A stretch of 64,000 bases of DNA from Ochromonas danica. Its lineage: Eukaryota > Sar > Chrysophyceae > Chromulinales > Chromulinaceae. Every line of letters starts with the position of its first letter. Positions within the stretch are counted from its first letter, which is position 1. Shown here piece by piece: positions 53,917 through 63,348 of the stretch. The stretch covers positions 1 through 64,000 of the forward strand of contig VKHL01000131.1 of assembly GCA_015146655.1 (NCBI GenBank), given 5' to 3'. The translations under genes were made by a program, and so were the position numbers. A model generated the notes under the pieces. The model searched no databases and was not told the origin of the DNA. It saw nothing but the letters and a program-made list of their open reading frames with translations.

Positions 53917-55113
53917 TTATACTGTAGGCTTGTTGGTCAAGCTGAGTGTTGCTTGAGTAGTACGAGTACTTGTTACAGCAGGAAGATGATGATGATGATG
54001 TGTAGAGCGAATCTTAGCGAGAGGTAGATGACTAATAGTACTAGCAATGACATCATTTCTATGAACTATAATACAAGGCGGAGGAGGCGACATCATTGTC
54101 ATTTTGGTCACATGTTGTTGTTGTTGTTGTTCATTAATAGGTGCAAGTGTTCGTTTAGCTTTTAATAATGCTGCTGCTTCTCTTGCACGTTGTAATTCAC
54201 GTTTTTTACGTTCATGTAATACATTTCCATTTAATACTTGCCATTGTTTATCAGCAGTAGTACCACTACCACTACCACCACCACTACTACTACCACTACC
54301 TTCTTCAAGTCCAACGTCCATAAAGTAGTTAATCGAATAGAGTTGTTTTAAAGCATCAATCTTCTCATTAGAAGAAAGATGATCATTAAATACATTTTTA
54401 GCTAATCGTTGACGACGTAATTGTGTAGCAAATTGTATAAAAGCAGCTTGTAGACGATGACTAACTTGAGCAATCTTCTCTACACTACCACTACTACCAC
54501 TACCACTACCGTTGTTACCGTTATTGTTACCGTTATTGTCATTAGATCGTGTAGCAGTGACAGCTGCTAAGAACTCAACAAAGTCAACAACACCATTATG
54601 ATTAACATCCATTGATCGAAAGAAATTAGTAATTGCTTTTGTATCTTGTGCACTATAACATTTCCCACCAATCTCAGGACAAGCATCGGATACAAATTTA
54701 ACTGCTTGTTTTAATTCTGTTAGATCAATTTCACCTGATTGATCCACATCAATATTGTCAAAGAGTTGTTTGAGTTGAATAGCTATACCAGGCATAATAT
54801 GTCTAGGAATAGCAACACTATTTTTTGGACGTCTTTTATTCATCCAACGTGTTGTATCAGAGTCCATAGAAGAGATGTATTTCATTACCTCATTGGTGAG
54901 AAGAGGAGGGTAGTTGTTGTTGCCTGTAGTAGCAGTAGTAGTAGTAGTAGCAGTGGGTAGTGTGGTGATTGAAGATGAAGATGATGATGAGGTAGTAGTT
55001 GTAGTTGTTGTAGTTATTGTACTATTATGACCAATTCCTTCACCTTCTTCATCTTCATTTTCATCGTCTAGTTTCAGTTTAGAAAGCTTACTGTTAACAT
55101 GAGTTCTATTCAT
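53917..55113 (-). CDS. EF-hand calcium-binding protein with low-complexity arms
   Basis: Single exon, 398 residues, starting at the ATG at 55113. A Thr/Ser homopolymer N-terminus leads to a conserved core at about 85-260. Two canonical EF-hand loops, DVDQSGEIDLTE (about 118-129) and DVNHNGVVDFVE (about 168-179), have acidic ligands at positions 1, 3, 5 and 12, so calcium binding is likely. A helix-rich block follows (RLQAAFIQFATQLRRQRLAK), then Gly/Ser and Gln/His runs. It is not a kinase (no catalytic domain) and the family is unknown. It resembles the paired-EF proteins common in ciliates and stramenopiles. Shared homopolymers with the formin and bZIP genes reflect regional base composition. 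Confidence 0.8.
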   Translation of the reverse strand: MNRTHVNSKLSKLKLDDENEDEEGEGIGHNSTITTTTTTTTSSSSSSSITTLPTATTTTTATTGNNNYPPLLTNEVMKYISSMDSDTTRWMNKRRPKNSVAIPRHIMPGIAIQLKQLFDNIDVDQSGEIDLTELKQAVKFVSDACPEIGGKCYSAQDTKAITNFFRSMDVNHNGVVDFVEFLAAVTATRSNDNNGNNNGNNGSGSGSSGSVEKIAQVSHRLQAAFIQFATQLRRQRLAKNVFNDHLSSNEKIDALKQLYSINYFMDVGLEEGSGSSSGGGSGSGTTADKQWQVLNGNVLHERKKRELQRAREAAALLKAKRTLAPINEQQQQQHVTKMTMMSPPPPCIIVHRNDVIASTISHLPLAKIRSTHHHHHLPAVTSTRTTQATLSLTNKPTV

Positions 55114-55191
55114 TCATCTATTTGTTTTATATTTAGAAGTAAAAGTGTCTGTGAGATTGATTGAATGGGAATTGTAGTGGTTCCAGAGGAA

Positions 55192-55428
55192 GAGTTTTCT
55201 TATAGAGTTAGTCTAGTTTAAACCTTGAAAATACTAGTTTATCTCTCTGGAAGTGCTTGCTTGCTGTGGTGAGGGTTTTATTGCAGAGTTAGTCTAGTTT
55301 AACTTATGAAAATGTTAGTTTATCTGTGTGAGCTGCTGCTGTCTGGCTGGGAGTGGTTGGGTGGTGGTTCAAAAGGGAGTTTTATCACAGAGTTAGTCTA
55401 GTTTAAACTATGAAAATACTAGTTTACC
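55192..55428. promoter_or_regulatory. Three spaced copies of a 53-bp repeat in a divergent promoter
   Basis: Copies at about 55192-55244, 55273-55325 and 55376-55428 share GAGTTAGTCTAGTTTAA and an A/T-rich AAAAT-TAGTTTA block. They lie between the EF-hand gene (minus) and the F-box-like gene (plus). The spacing is uneven, so this is not a simple tandem array. A cis-regulatory role is inference. Confidence 0.6.
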
Positions 55429-55475
55429 CCCCCGTTTGTGTCAAAAGATCCAACACATTAATTGACAAGGAAAAG

Positions 55476-57293
55476 ATGAAAACAACAACAACAACGACAA
55501 CAACGACAACAACGACAACGACAAGATTATTAGGATTAAGTCGTGATATTCTTCACTATATCTTACAAGAGTGGTTAGAATGGAAAGACATCTCCCAATG
55601 GGATCTTGCTTGTCTAGGAAATAATTGTCGTGGGGAATGGTTAGCAATCTTGGATGGACTGATTGTCCCTCTCTTACCACTTTCCCATGATAGTGACCAC
55701 CCAGAAGAAGTCAAGACAAAAGTAGAATATTCTTGGACACTTCAACGTAAAATCTTTCCACGTGAATATCCACTTTGTCTATCCAAATTAGATGCTGCTT
55801 TACTTCCTATTGTAAACCTACAAGATGAACGAGCATTTACAACTATTCGATCTGTTGCTATCTGTCGTACTTTGTCTATCTTTCAGAATATTAACTATGC
55901 AGAGGATTGGCAAGTGAAAATCAGTCATTTTCTATCTCGTTGTGTTAATATTGAAAAATTACGATTAACAAGTTTTATTCTAAATCATGAACTAGTACAA
56001 CTTATCTTTAATGATCATGTACCACCATTGAAGACTATTGAGTTAATCCATTCTGATCTCTTACTAACTAATTTTAATCATTTACTTTCCAAACATATTA
56101 CAACGTTAAGACAGTTGACTATTAAAGGGAATTGTTTCAGTGTGGATCGAGCCGTGGAGTTTCTTCATCAACACTCTATACGCCTCACTTCACTTCATAT
56201 CTATTGTGCTGACTCTCTTGGTCCCACTGAACAGTTGCTATTGGCTTATCTTTCTGCTAATGGAAAGGACTTGAAATACTTAGCTATTGAGAACAGCTTT
56301 GTCAGCAAAAGACCCACACATAATGTCCTCGTCTCTATTCTACAATATTGCCCACATCTCGAGTCCTTAACCTTTCGACTTGGCCCCGAGGAAGAGGTAG
56401 AATCAATACGTTGCTATGAGCTATATCAGACAGCATCAAGACTCCGTGATATTTCATGTGAAATGTTCTCCATCCATGTGAATGAGAAGAAAGGTATTGT
56501 CCGCTTTGAAGGTGTCTATTCCGCCGATGAAGATCACACAAAGTCATTACTACATGTATTGAAAGAAGGTTATCTATTAGCAATGAAAGGAGATCAAACC
56601 GAAATATCAAACAATGAGCTAACGAATATCATAGAGAAACTAGGTCCTTATCTTGTGTCATTCGAGGAGTTTGCTGTTGAAATGAATGACGATCTGGTCG
56701 AGAAGATAATGCAGACTTGTCCTCGTTTACATACCCTGGTTTTTACCCTGATCGACGAGGGTATCATCACTGACAGAGCATTGCAGGCAATCGCTAATCA
56801 TGGTTCCAACATGAAAGATCTGGAGATTGTTGGTGAGAATAAAGTACTTTGGAGCGATGAAGCGGTAAGTAACATGATTGGATCATGTAGCTCTCTCGTC
56901 TCGCTGTCCATTCCTTTTGTGGGATACCAAACTGTCAAGGCTCTTGTAAGTTTGCCTAAGCTGCAGAACTTTGATCTCAGTTCATCGAATTGGAATGTTG
57001 ACAAGATCTTGCAAGCGTTTTTGGAAGAAAAAGTGAAATGGCCAAACACTTTCCGTCATGGGAGTGTCTTCATGGTTGTAGAAGGATATCATGAAATGGG
57101 TGGATTGAATATTTTTACATCTGATTTTCGATCTCCTTTTGATTTGGAATGCTATCGATTGAATAGTATGGATGACAATGTTGTCTACCTCACTGTACAA
57201 GATGTGGCTGTGGAATGGTTTACCTTGCCTACGGACAGAATGACTGTATTTAAGGATGATGAGGACGAGGACGAAGAGGAGGAGGAAGTATGA
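55476..57293 (+). CDS. F-box/LRR-like protein
   Basis: Single exon, 605 residues from the ATG at 55476. An earlier in-frame ATG at 55410 lies inside the third promoter repeat, so I prefer the later one. After a Thr run, residues about 18-60 (LLGLSRDILHYILQEWLEWK, DISQWDLACLGN) resemble an F-box: L..L+.++L..IL..+...D+...+..C. The rest is a run of about 25-residue leucine-rich units (NIEKLRLTSF, LKYLAIENSF, CPHLESLTF, MKDLEIVGEN, LVSLSIPFVG, KLQNFDLSSSNW), predicting an LRR solenoid for substrate recognition in an SCF ubiquitin ligase. The C-terminus is acidic (DEDEDEEEEEV). The F-box is weak, so a plain LRR protein is the alternative. Confidence 0.7.
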   Translation: MKTTTTTTTTTTTTTTRLLGLSRDILHYILQEWLEWKDISQWDLACLGNNCRGEWLAILDGLIVPLLPLSHDSDHPEEVKTKVEYSWTLQRKIFPREYPLCLSKLDAALLPIVNLQDERAFTTIRSVAICRTLSIFQNINYAEDWQVKISHFLSRCVNIEKLRLTSFILNHELVQLIFNDHVPPLKTIELIHSDLLLTNFNHLLSKHITTLRQLTIKGNCFSVDRAVEFLHQHSIRLTSLHIYCADSLGPTEQLLLAYLSANGKDLKYLAIENSFVSKRPTHNVLVSILQYCPHLESLTFRLGPEEEVESIRCYELYQTASRLRDISCEMFSIHVNEKKGIVRFEGVYSADEDHTKSLLHVLKEGYLLAMKGDQTEISNNELTNIIEKLGPYLVSFEEFAVEMNDDLVEKIMQTCPRLHTLVFTLIDEGIITDRALQAIANHGSNMKDLEIVGENKVLWSDEAVSNMIGSCSSLVSLSIPFVGYQTVKALVSLPKLQNFDLSSSNWNVDKILQAFLEEKVKWPNTFRHGSVFMVVEGYHEMGGLNIFTSDFRSPFDLECYRLNSMDDNVVYLTVQDVAVEWFTLPTDRMTVFKDDEDEDEEEEEV

Positions 57294-57568
57294 TTCTGTA
57301 TGTTAATTGGTTTGTGAGATAGTGTTGTGTGCATTTGTGATGATCCCAGTAAACACGTTTGGTTAACCAGCTGGAGAGATTGGTGGACACTACACAGACT
57401 CACTCATCACCTCATGACGGCAAGATTAGACTAGACTAATGACCACCAAGAAGTACCCAGTAGTCTATTACCTCGTGTCGTGTGAATTGATAGCAATACT
57501 GCTGTAAAGCTTAACGCTAACCATATCCATTGATATTCACAACTGGTGATGAGCACAAGTCATTCTTG

Positions 57569-57576
57569 TGACGTCA
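57569..57576. promoter_or_regulatory. CRE-type bZIP site TGACGTCA
   Basis: A perfect 8-bp palindrome recognised by many CREB/ATF-type bZIP factors. It lies about 850 bp before the bZIP-PAS gene and 280 bp after the F-box-like gene. One chance occurrence in 64 kb is expected, so function is unproven. Confidence 0.3.
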
Positions 57577-57862
57577 GCAAATGATCATCAGTCATCACTC
57601 ATTTCCGATTTCCATTGCTACTCACTTCTCCTCCACTCACTCCTCTCATGACGACTTAAGTTAACATCCCCAAGCCTTTAGACACACGCACGCGCTTCTG
57701 TTTGTGATGTTGAAGGTCCCGGTTCCGTCCATCTTGCATGTTCAACTTGAACTTCTCCACCGACTCCTTCCAACGCGTTTCTTCATGTGAAAAGTCTTCC
57801 TTTATACGGAAAAGTCATCCAAGGTCTAGATTCTAGCCCTCTGGAGTTGAAGTCCCCCCCAC

Positions 57863-57898
57863 CGCGTACGTACCTCTGTGGAGAGGGAAGTACGTACG
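57863..57898. repeat. Hairpin GCGTACGTAC / GTACGTACGC
   Basis: A 10-bp perfect stem around a 16-base GA-rich loop, inside the small open frame 57787-58029. Confidence 0.8.
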
Positions 57899-58427
57899 CC
57901 AAGGCAGCAAAACATCGTTTGAGTCGCTTGGAACTTGGGATAGTGACGAGGATCAAAGGAAAGTACGACCATTTTAAGTACCGTATCGTTGAATTGGGAT
58001 TGATTAAAAGCAAGCTACCTTTCATATAGGATATGTTATCATCAGAGTAAAAAAGAAGAATTTGATTGAAGAAATTTTATATTAAAAAAAAAACGAAAAT
58101 TGTTTTGACGAACCTTTTGTGGAGTGGATTTTTTGTTTGTCTAAAGAATAAAAGAAAAGAAAAAATCCTATAAGCAATAAAGAGGACAAAGCAATAAAAC
58201 AAAGCAAACAAGAAGTCATTCTTGTATTAATACCAACAAGGTTCATTCTATATTTTCCCCCTTCTGGAACAAACACACACACTCTCTCTCTCTATTGCCT
58301 GACGGGAAGAAAAGGAAAGGTAGTAAGAGTCATCACCAAGAAGAACCGACGAGTCCATTGCCCTCCACTACTACTACTACCACTACCAATCAATCGAACT
58401 TGTTGATTCTATCATTTAAAGAAGAAC

Positions 58428-60840
58428 ATGATTCCCACCATGTTTGTCAAGGAACATCCTTATGCACGTTATGCCTCTATGGCTCTCCCTCCTGCTGCAG
58501 GAAGTCATCACCATCATCATCCACATCCTCATCATGTCGGAGTTGGTCCACCAACGGTTCATCTTCGTCCAGGAGAATATCCTGGTGTACATCATGATGC
58601 ACAAGGACTACTTGCTGTCTCACACAGTGCTTTAGAGATTCCACCTAATGCTAATATTGATGCCATCTTACAAGTTCATCGAAGAAAAATGTTAAGACGA
58701 GCTGCTAATCGACGATCAGCTCAACTCTCTCGTGCACGAAAGAAGGTAAACTAAACTAAGCTATGCTAACACTGTATAGAGTGAAATGTGATTGATTGAC
58801 TGAATGCTATGTGTTGTTACCACTGTTAACTAGGCACATTTAGAAGATTTGAAAGCGGAGAATAGTCGATTACAACGACTAGTGGATGTATTAGATTCAC
58901 AACCAGAGTTAATATTCTGTGTTACATCACAAGGAAGGATAACCTATGTTTCAGAACGAACGATTAACTTTATCAAGATTATTGGTAGGCAAATCAATAT
59001 CATCATTCTTCTTTTTCTTCTTCTTCTCTCTTAAACTGTTATGAGTCATTGAACGTGAATTAATGAGGTTTTGAGTATTCTTGTATATCTATCTATATAG
59101 GTTTGTCATACTTACACTCTGATGTACACATGTGGTGCATGTTGTGTACTGTGTCTGTGTGATATATGGTATATCTGTATGTATGTGTGTATGTATCTTT
59201 CTCTCTCTCTCTCCCTGTCTGACTATACAAGCCAAGTAGCTACTGTAACTCGATCTGATCCATTGTATTGCTTCTTGTGCTTCTTCCAGGAGAGGATAGT
59301 GATGAAGATCCCGTTCACCTCTCACAGATCTTAGCGAAAGAGTCTGTGGATAGTGTACTAGATGCCATTGCAAGACTTAAAGTGATGTCTTCTAATAAGA
59401 CAACAGAGAATGACCTTAACCTTTTGTTTTCTGTCAAGGTAAGAGCCAATGATGATACTACCATCACTACTACCAACAATCCAACAACAACGACAACAAC
59501 AAGAAGACTAACGACAATGACAATGGATCCGTTGTTGTTATCGCAGGAGGTGTTCTTTCAAGATGCTTCAGGACAGCAGGTTATGGGTTATTTGAGATGC
59601 TCTAAAGTTCATCGTAGAACTACTTTCCAAGAACTTGCTAACTCGGTTGTCAATGGTAATGGTGCCTCGGTAGGAGGAGGTAATAGTGATGATCCATCAA
59701 CTGTTGCTATGTCCACCTCATACCATTCTCTCCCACCCGCTAAGAAAGCAAAGACCAGACCAGGTAGTAGTATTAATGGCAATGGTGGTGGTAGTAGTAG
59801 CAGTCAATTCCACCACCATCAACATCAACAGCATATTTTGGGATTACCAATTGCTCCAACACCATGTCCTTCTCTTGCCTCGGAAAGTGCCAAACTGGAT
59901 CCTAATAACGACAATATGGATGTGGTATCTAATGGTAATAGTCTATCCAATGGTGGTACTGGTACTGGTGAGAATGGTAGTAGTAGTAATGCAGATTGGA
60001 ATCTCTCCAATTTCAAGTTATTAACAGATTGTGTGTCTTCCTTGACAAAAGAAGATCTTCTTTCTATTCCTCCCAAGGCTATTGTTGCTGCTCATAATGG
60101 TCATGGTAATGGTCAACTGAGTAATGCAGATAGTAATGATAATAACTCGACTGCTAATAGCACATCGAATAGTGGAAGTGGTGGGAATACTGCAGTCAAT
60201 AGTAAGAAGTATCATAAGACATCATCTTCCAAGAGTATAAGTAGTAGTGCTGGAACTTCTTATGGTGCAGGAGTCGTTGTTGGTGTTGGTGGTGAGAATA
60301 GTGTGACCACTATGTTGAACGACTCCATCACTAGCAGTAGTGGTAGTAACAACGGCTATGATGATGATGATGAGTTTGTCTGTGTCATCCGTACAGCTGA
60401 TGAATACTTCTCACCACATCGATCAGAACAAGATTTGCGTATGTTCTCAGTTCTCTCACCAGCTTCTATTGCAGCACATGATCTTATTATGCGTCAACAA
60501 CATCATCAACAACAGCGTGGTGGACAAGGAGGAGTAACAAGTAACAATGGTGATGTAGACTGTCGTCAAAGCTCACCTCATGATTCAGATTCCAGTGGAG
60601 GTAAGTCCATATCATGACTAGACAGACGTTTCCAACACACATCTAATAATCATGTATCAACAACTGTTGGTGAGATTAGTAGCCAAGCATACGTTGAGCT
60701 CTGTGACAAGTACAAGTGGGAGTGGTAGTTTCTCAGGTCAGACGACAAAGAATAATGGTACTTCCTCAGAGACTGGTTCAGAAGATGCTATGAATGAGAA
60801 TGAAAATGATAACGAAACTGGCGAGACGGACTCGAATTGA
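58428..60840 (+). CDS. bZIP-PAS transcription factor
   Basis: Exons 58428-58745, 58834-58984, 59290-60600 and 60680-60840 encode 646 residues; the last intron is modelled at 79 nt. A 25-nt alternative (to 60625) also keeps frame but is too short to be likely. A His/Pro-rich start leads to a bZIP basic region at about 88-106 (RRKMLRRAANRRSAQLSRAR, with N-x7-R) and a short zipper (LEDLKAENSRLQRLVDVLDS). Immediately after comes a PAS core (PELIFCVTSQGRITYVSERT, about 126-190, continuing into exon 3). The blue-light LOV signature NCRFLQ is absent, so this is not an aureochrome. bZIP-PAS proteins are a diatom/ochrophyte transcription-factor class, some linked to CO2, light or redox responses. The C-terminal half is Asn/Ser/Gly-rich, with short acidic patches that may activate transcription. 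Confidence 0.88.
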
Positions 60841-62379
60841 TCGGATCAGATCAACAACAAAGTGTTATTTTGTCTGTGTGCTTCTTCTTCTTCTTCTTCT
60901 TCTTCTTCTTCTTCTCTTGTATCTTAGCAATAACAACAACTTGTGTATATATTGGAAAAGTAGAACCTTCCGATTTTATGCTGTGTGTGTATTGACTTGG
61001 ACAGTTTGGTTTTACATAAAAACTCATCATTGTGTTGTGGTTTGATGTCATCATACATTTGTAAGAGAGAATGAGAGAGACCGAGAGAGATTGATTCTAT
61101 GAAGGGGAAAGCGACAGAATATGTTTGCTCAACCGACTGACTGAGTGAGTGAGAACATAGTAGTCATTGTTATGACTAGTAGATAGTCTACATAGGCTAT
61201 GTGGTGTGTTTATCTTCACTGTACTGTGGACGAGGCAGATGTGTTACTGCACTGTAGTGTTTGTGGGAGGATAGCATTGTTGTATACTATCGGTGTTTTG
61301 ACTTGTCTCTCTCTATCTCTCTCTTATCATGTGGCACAAACCATATCCACCTACCCTGCTGCATTAACTCTATATACTACACCTCGACGCCTACTACTGT
61401 ATCTACAGTATTATCATCTCTAGATACTTATCTTTGATGTGATGTGTGAAACAAACAAACAAACAAACACTTCACTTGCATTCTTCTGCTAGAAGAACCT
61501 ATAAGCACAACTAACCACACAATATAGATATAGATAGTGGTTTGTGATACTAGTCTACCTCTACCGAGTCACCATTACTAAAGTGTGTAGCGGGAGAGCA
61601 ACGAGGATAAGCCATTAGACGACTTTTGGCATCGTAAGATATGAGATTAAACTTCGATAATGTACCTTTCAGTCTCCCATACCAGCAATTAGACGACTTT
61701 TGGCATCGTAAGATATGAGATTAAACTTCAATAATGTACCTTTCAGTCTCCCATACCAACCCTCAAGAATCAACGAAATCAACACGTATGACTTTGCCCC
61801 AGTGACCACTACCACCAGCAGCAAGAGGAAGGTCAGACTTGCTCAGTGAGTTCAAATGGATTGAAAACTAAGTCGTGCTGATGTTCGCGTGGCTGGCTGG
61901 CTGGCTGGCTACTCGTCGAGAGATTCGTCAAGTTTGTTGTGTTGTTGTATGCAATCTGACGCAAGCAATTGAAACACAAACACAGATGGAGAAGATCAGC
62001 AGAGACAACCAGAACAGAGGATCAACTTGATCAGCTTGAAAGTGTTGTTTTTATGACATAGACTATTCCCGATACACGGTGAATACAGACATTATTCACC
62101 CACCCTGTTGTCGAACCACACTGGAGGAGTTGATGTCACATGTCACTGCCATACTCCTGCTGGTGCGTGTGGGTGGGTGGGTGGATGATGCACCCACTAT
62201 CATCCTCTCCCTTGCTCCTCATGAGCAGAGATATCGAGACATGAGAATAGGAAAGTGCTACAACTTACCAATGCTCATGATTGGTCATAACAATGAGTCA
62301 GTCGTTGGCATTCAGTGGAGCAGTAGTTAACCATTCTACAACATTCCCGGGAGGAGGGGGGGGGGTCAGGCAGCAGATA
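60841..62379. other. Intergenic region with simple repeats
   Basis: It holds a (TTC)n run at 60882-60915, (AAAC)n at about 61448-61471, a 74-bp tandem duplication at 61614-61760, (GGCT)n at about 61890-61910, and a G-rich run at 62345-62361. The plus-strand frame 62079-62330 (83 codons) has no recognisable similarity. No gene is supportable. Confidence 0.45.
61614..61760. repeat. 74-bp tandem duplication, two copies
   Basis: 61614-61687 and 61688-61760 are nearly identical (one clear G/A difference). The unit begins ATTAGACGACTTTTGGCATC. It is non-coding and recent. Confidence 0.9.
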
Positions 62380-62640
62380 CAGTACTAGCAGTTTGAAAGG
62401 CAATACTGACCTCATTGTGAATGTCACTACCACTACCACCACTACCACTACCACTACTATCACCATTACTACTAATACTGGATGGTCTAGATGATCTCTC
62501 TAATTACCCAACACACTCTCTTCCATTATCATCTTCTTGACTTCCTTCTCTAGTGTTTTCACTATGTTGATGAGTTACAGTATCCATGAGACTATCTTCT
62601 TCATTGAACCTCTTGTACCTGGTCCAAACCACACCAAATC
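62380..62640 (-). pseudogene. Coding-like Ser/Gly-rich gene end, interrupted
   Basis: On the minus strand, about 62625-62545 reads RYKRFNEEDSLMDTVTHQHS and GSQEDDNGRECVG, then a stop. The same frame continues SSRPSSISSNGDSSGSGSGG and ends DIHNEVSIAFQTASTVSAA. Only one in-frame stop interrupts about 80 codons. It may be a decayed gene end, or the last exons of the minus-strand gene at 63349-64000 with an intron I could not place. The plus-strand frame 62537-62881 overlaps it and is an alternative. Confidence 0.3.
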
Positions 62641-62987
62641 AATCGGTCAGAGACGAGGTTTTAGTGTGAGTTACAAAGGCACACCTGCTGTTAACTCAGT
62701 TACATTATGTGAAAGAGTTCATTTTCGTTCGGGTTTTCGGTCAGATCAAATGCTCGACAGTGGAGAACAAGCGATCACTCATAGTAACCCCGTTGATAAG
62801 ACTAGGATCATGATTATGATCATGACTATGGCCAGAGATGTATGGAATACAATAGTGCAGATCCTCAACAACAATAAGTGATAGTTCTTGTGTTATAGGG
62901 AATTAGATCGATTGATGTCCATTGGATCCATATTGTCAAGTTAATCAAAAGGGATCATGTGCTTTTAGTTTTCTTCTCTAGTTAGTC

Positions 62988-62991
<4 letters not shown>

Positions 62992-63026
<35 letters not shown>
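62992..63026. repeat. (CA)n microsatellite
   Basis: About 17 CA units. Given the TG tracts in introns elsewhere here, it could mark a minus-strand intron. Confidence 0.9.
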
Positions 63027-63027
<1 letters not shown>

Positions 63028-63280
63028 CCCTTGTCTCTTGGAACACTAACACCAACACTAACAGAAGTCACAGGGTTGGACTACACACTGAGAGAGTCTC
63101 TTGGTTTGTTTCAAAGCACAACTATTTCATCTCAATCCAAAGTAGCAGTAATGCTAAAGTTACACTTACACTTACCAACCAGTAATTTAACGTTTTTGAA
63201 GAAAGTGGAAGATATGTTCATGTCAGAGATCTGATGGATTCCCATATTGATGATCAACTGAAGAGAGGCAAAGCAACAAC

Positions 63281-63318
63281 TGAATGGTCATTTGAATGGT
63301 CATTTGAATGGTCATCAT
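63281..63318. repeat. 12-bp tandem repeat GAATGGTCATTT
   Basis: Three head-to-tail copies, in frame on both strands (Trp-Ser-Phe-Glu on plus; Asn-Asp-His-Ser on minus). Confidence 0.85.
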
Positions 63319-63348
63319 CAAAACAGACCAAACACTCGTCCTCAGTGT

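Larger units (their letters stand above)
57294..58427. other. Intergenic region with CRE palindrome and small open frame
   Basis: It contains TGACGTCA at 57569-57576, a perfect CRE/bZIP site. A small open frame at 57787-58029 reads TYAKAAKHRLSRLELGIVTR and onward and has a coding-like end, but no known similarity. A GCGTACGTAC/GTACGTACGC hairpin at 57863-57898 lies inside that frame. The final 400 bases are the A-rich upstream region of the bZIP-PAS gene. Confidence 0.45.

Noticed and set aside
55410-55475. Upstream in-frame ATG extending the F-box-like protein by 22 residues
   Set aside because: The ATG lies within the third copy of a promoter repeat, and copy 2 has a similar ATG that leads nowhere; the ATG at 55476 is preferred.
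58834-59400. Aureochrome (bZIP-LOV blue-light receptor)
   Set aside because: The domain order bZIP then PAS fits, but the NCRFLQ flavin-binding signature of LOV is missing.
60601-60625. 25-nt intron in the bZIP-PAS gene
   Set aside because: It keeps frame but is far shorter than other introns here; a 79-nt intron ending at 60679 also keeps frame and fits the size norm.
62537-62881. 114-codon plus-strand frame
   Set aside because: It overlaps a minus-strand coding-like segment and contains an ATCATG-type repeat giving IMIMIM; no similarity, so neither strand is claimed firmly.
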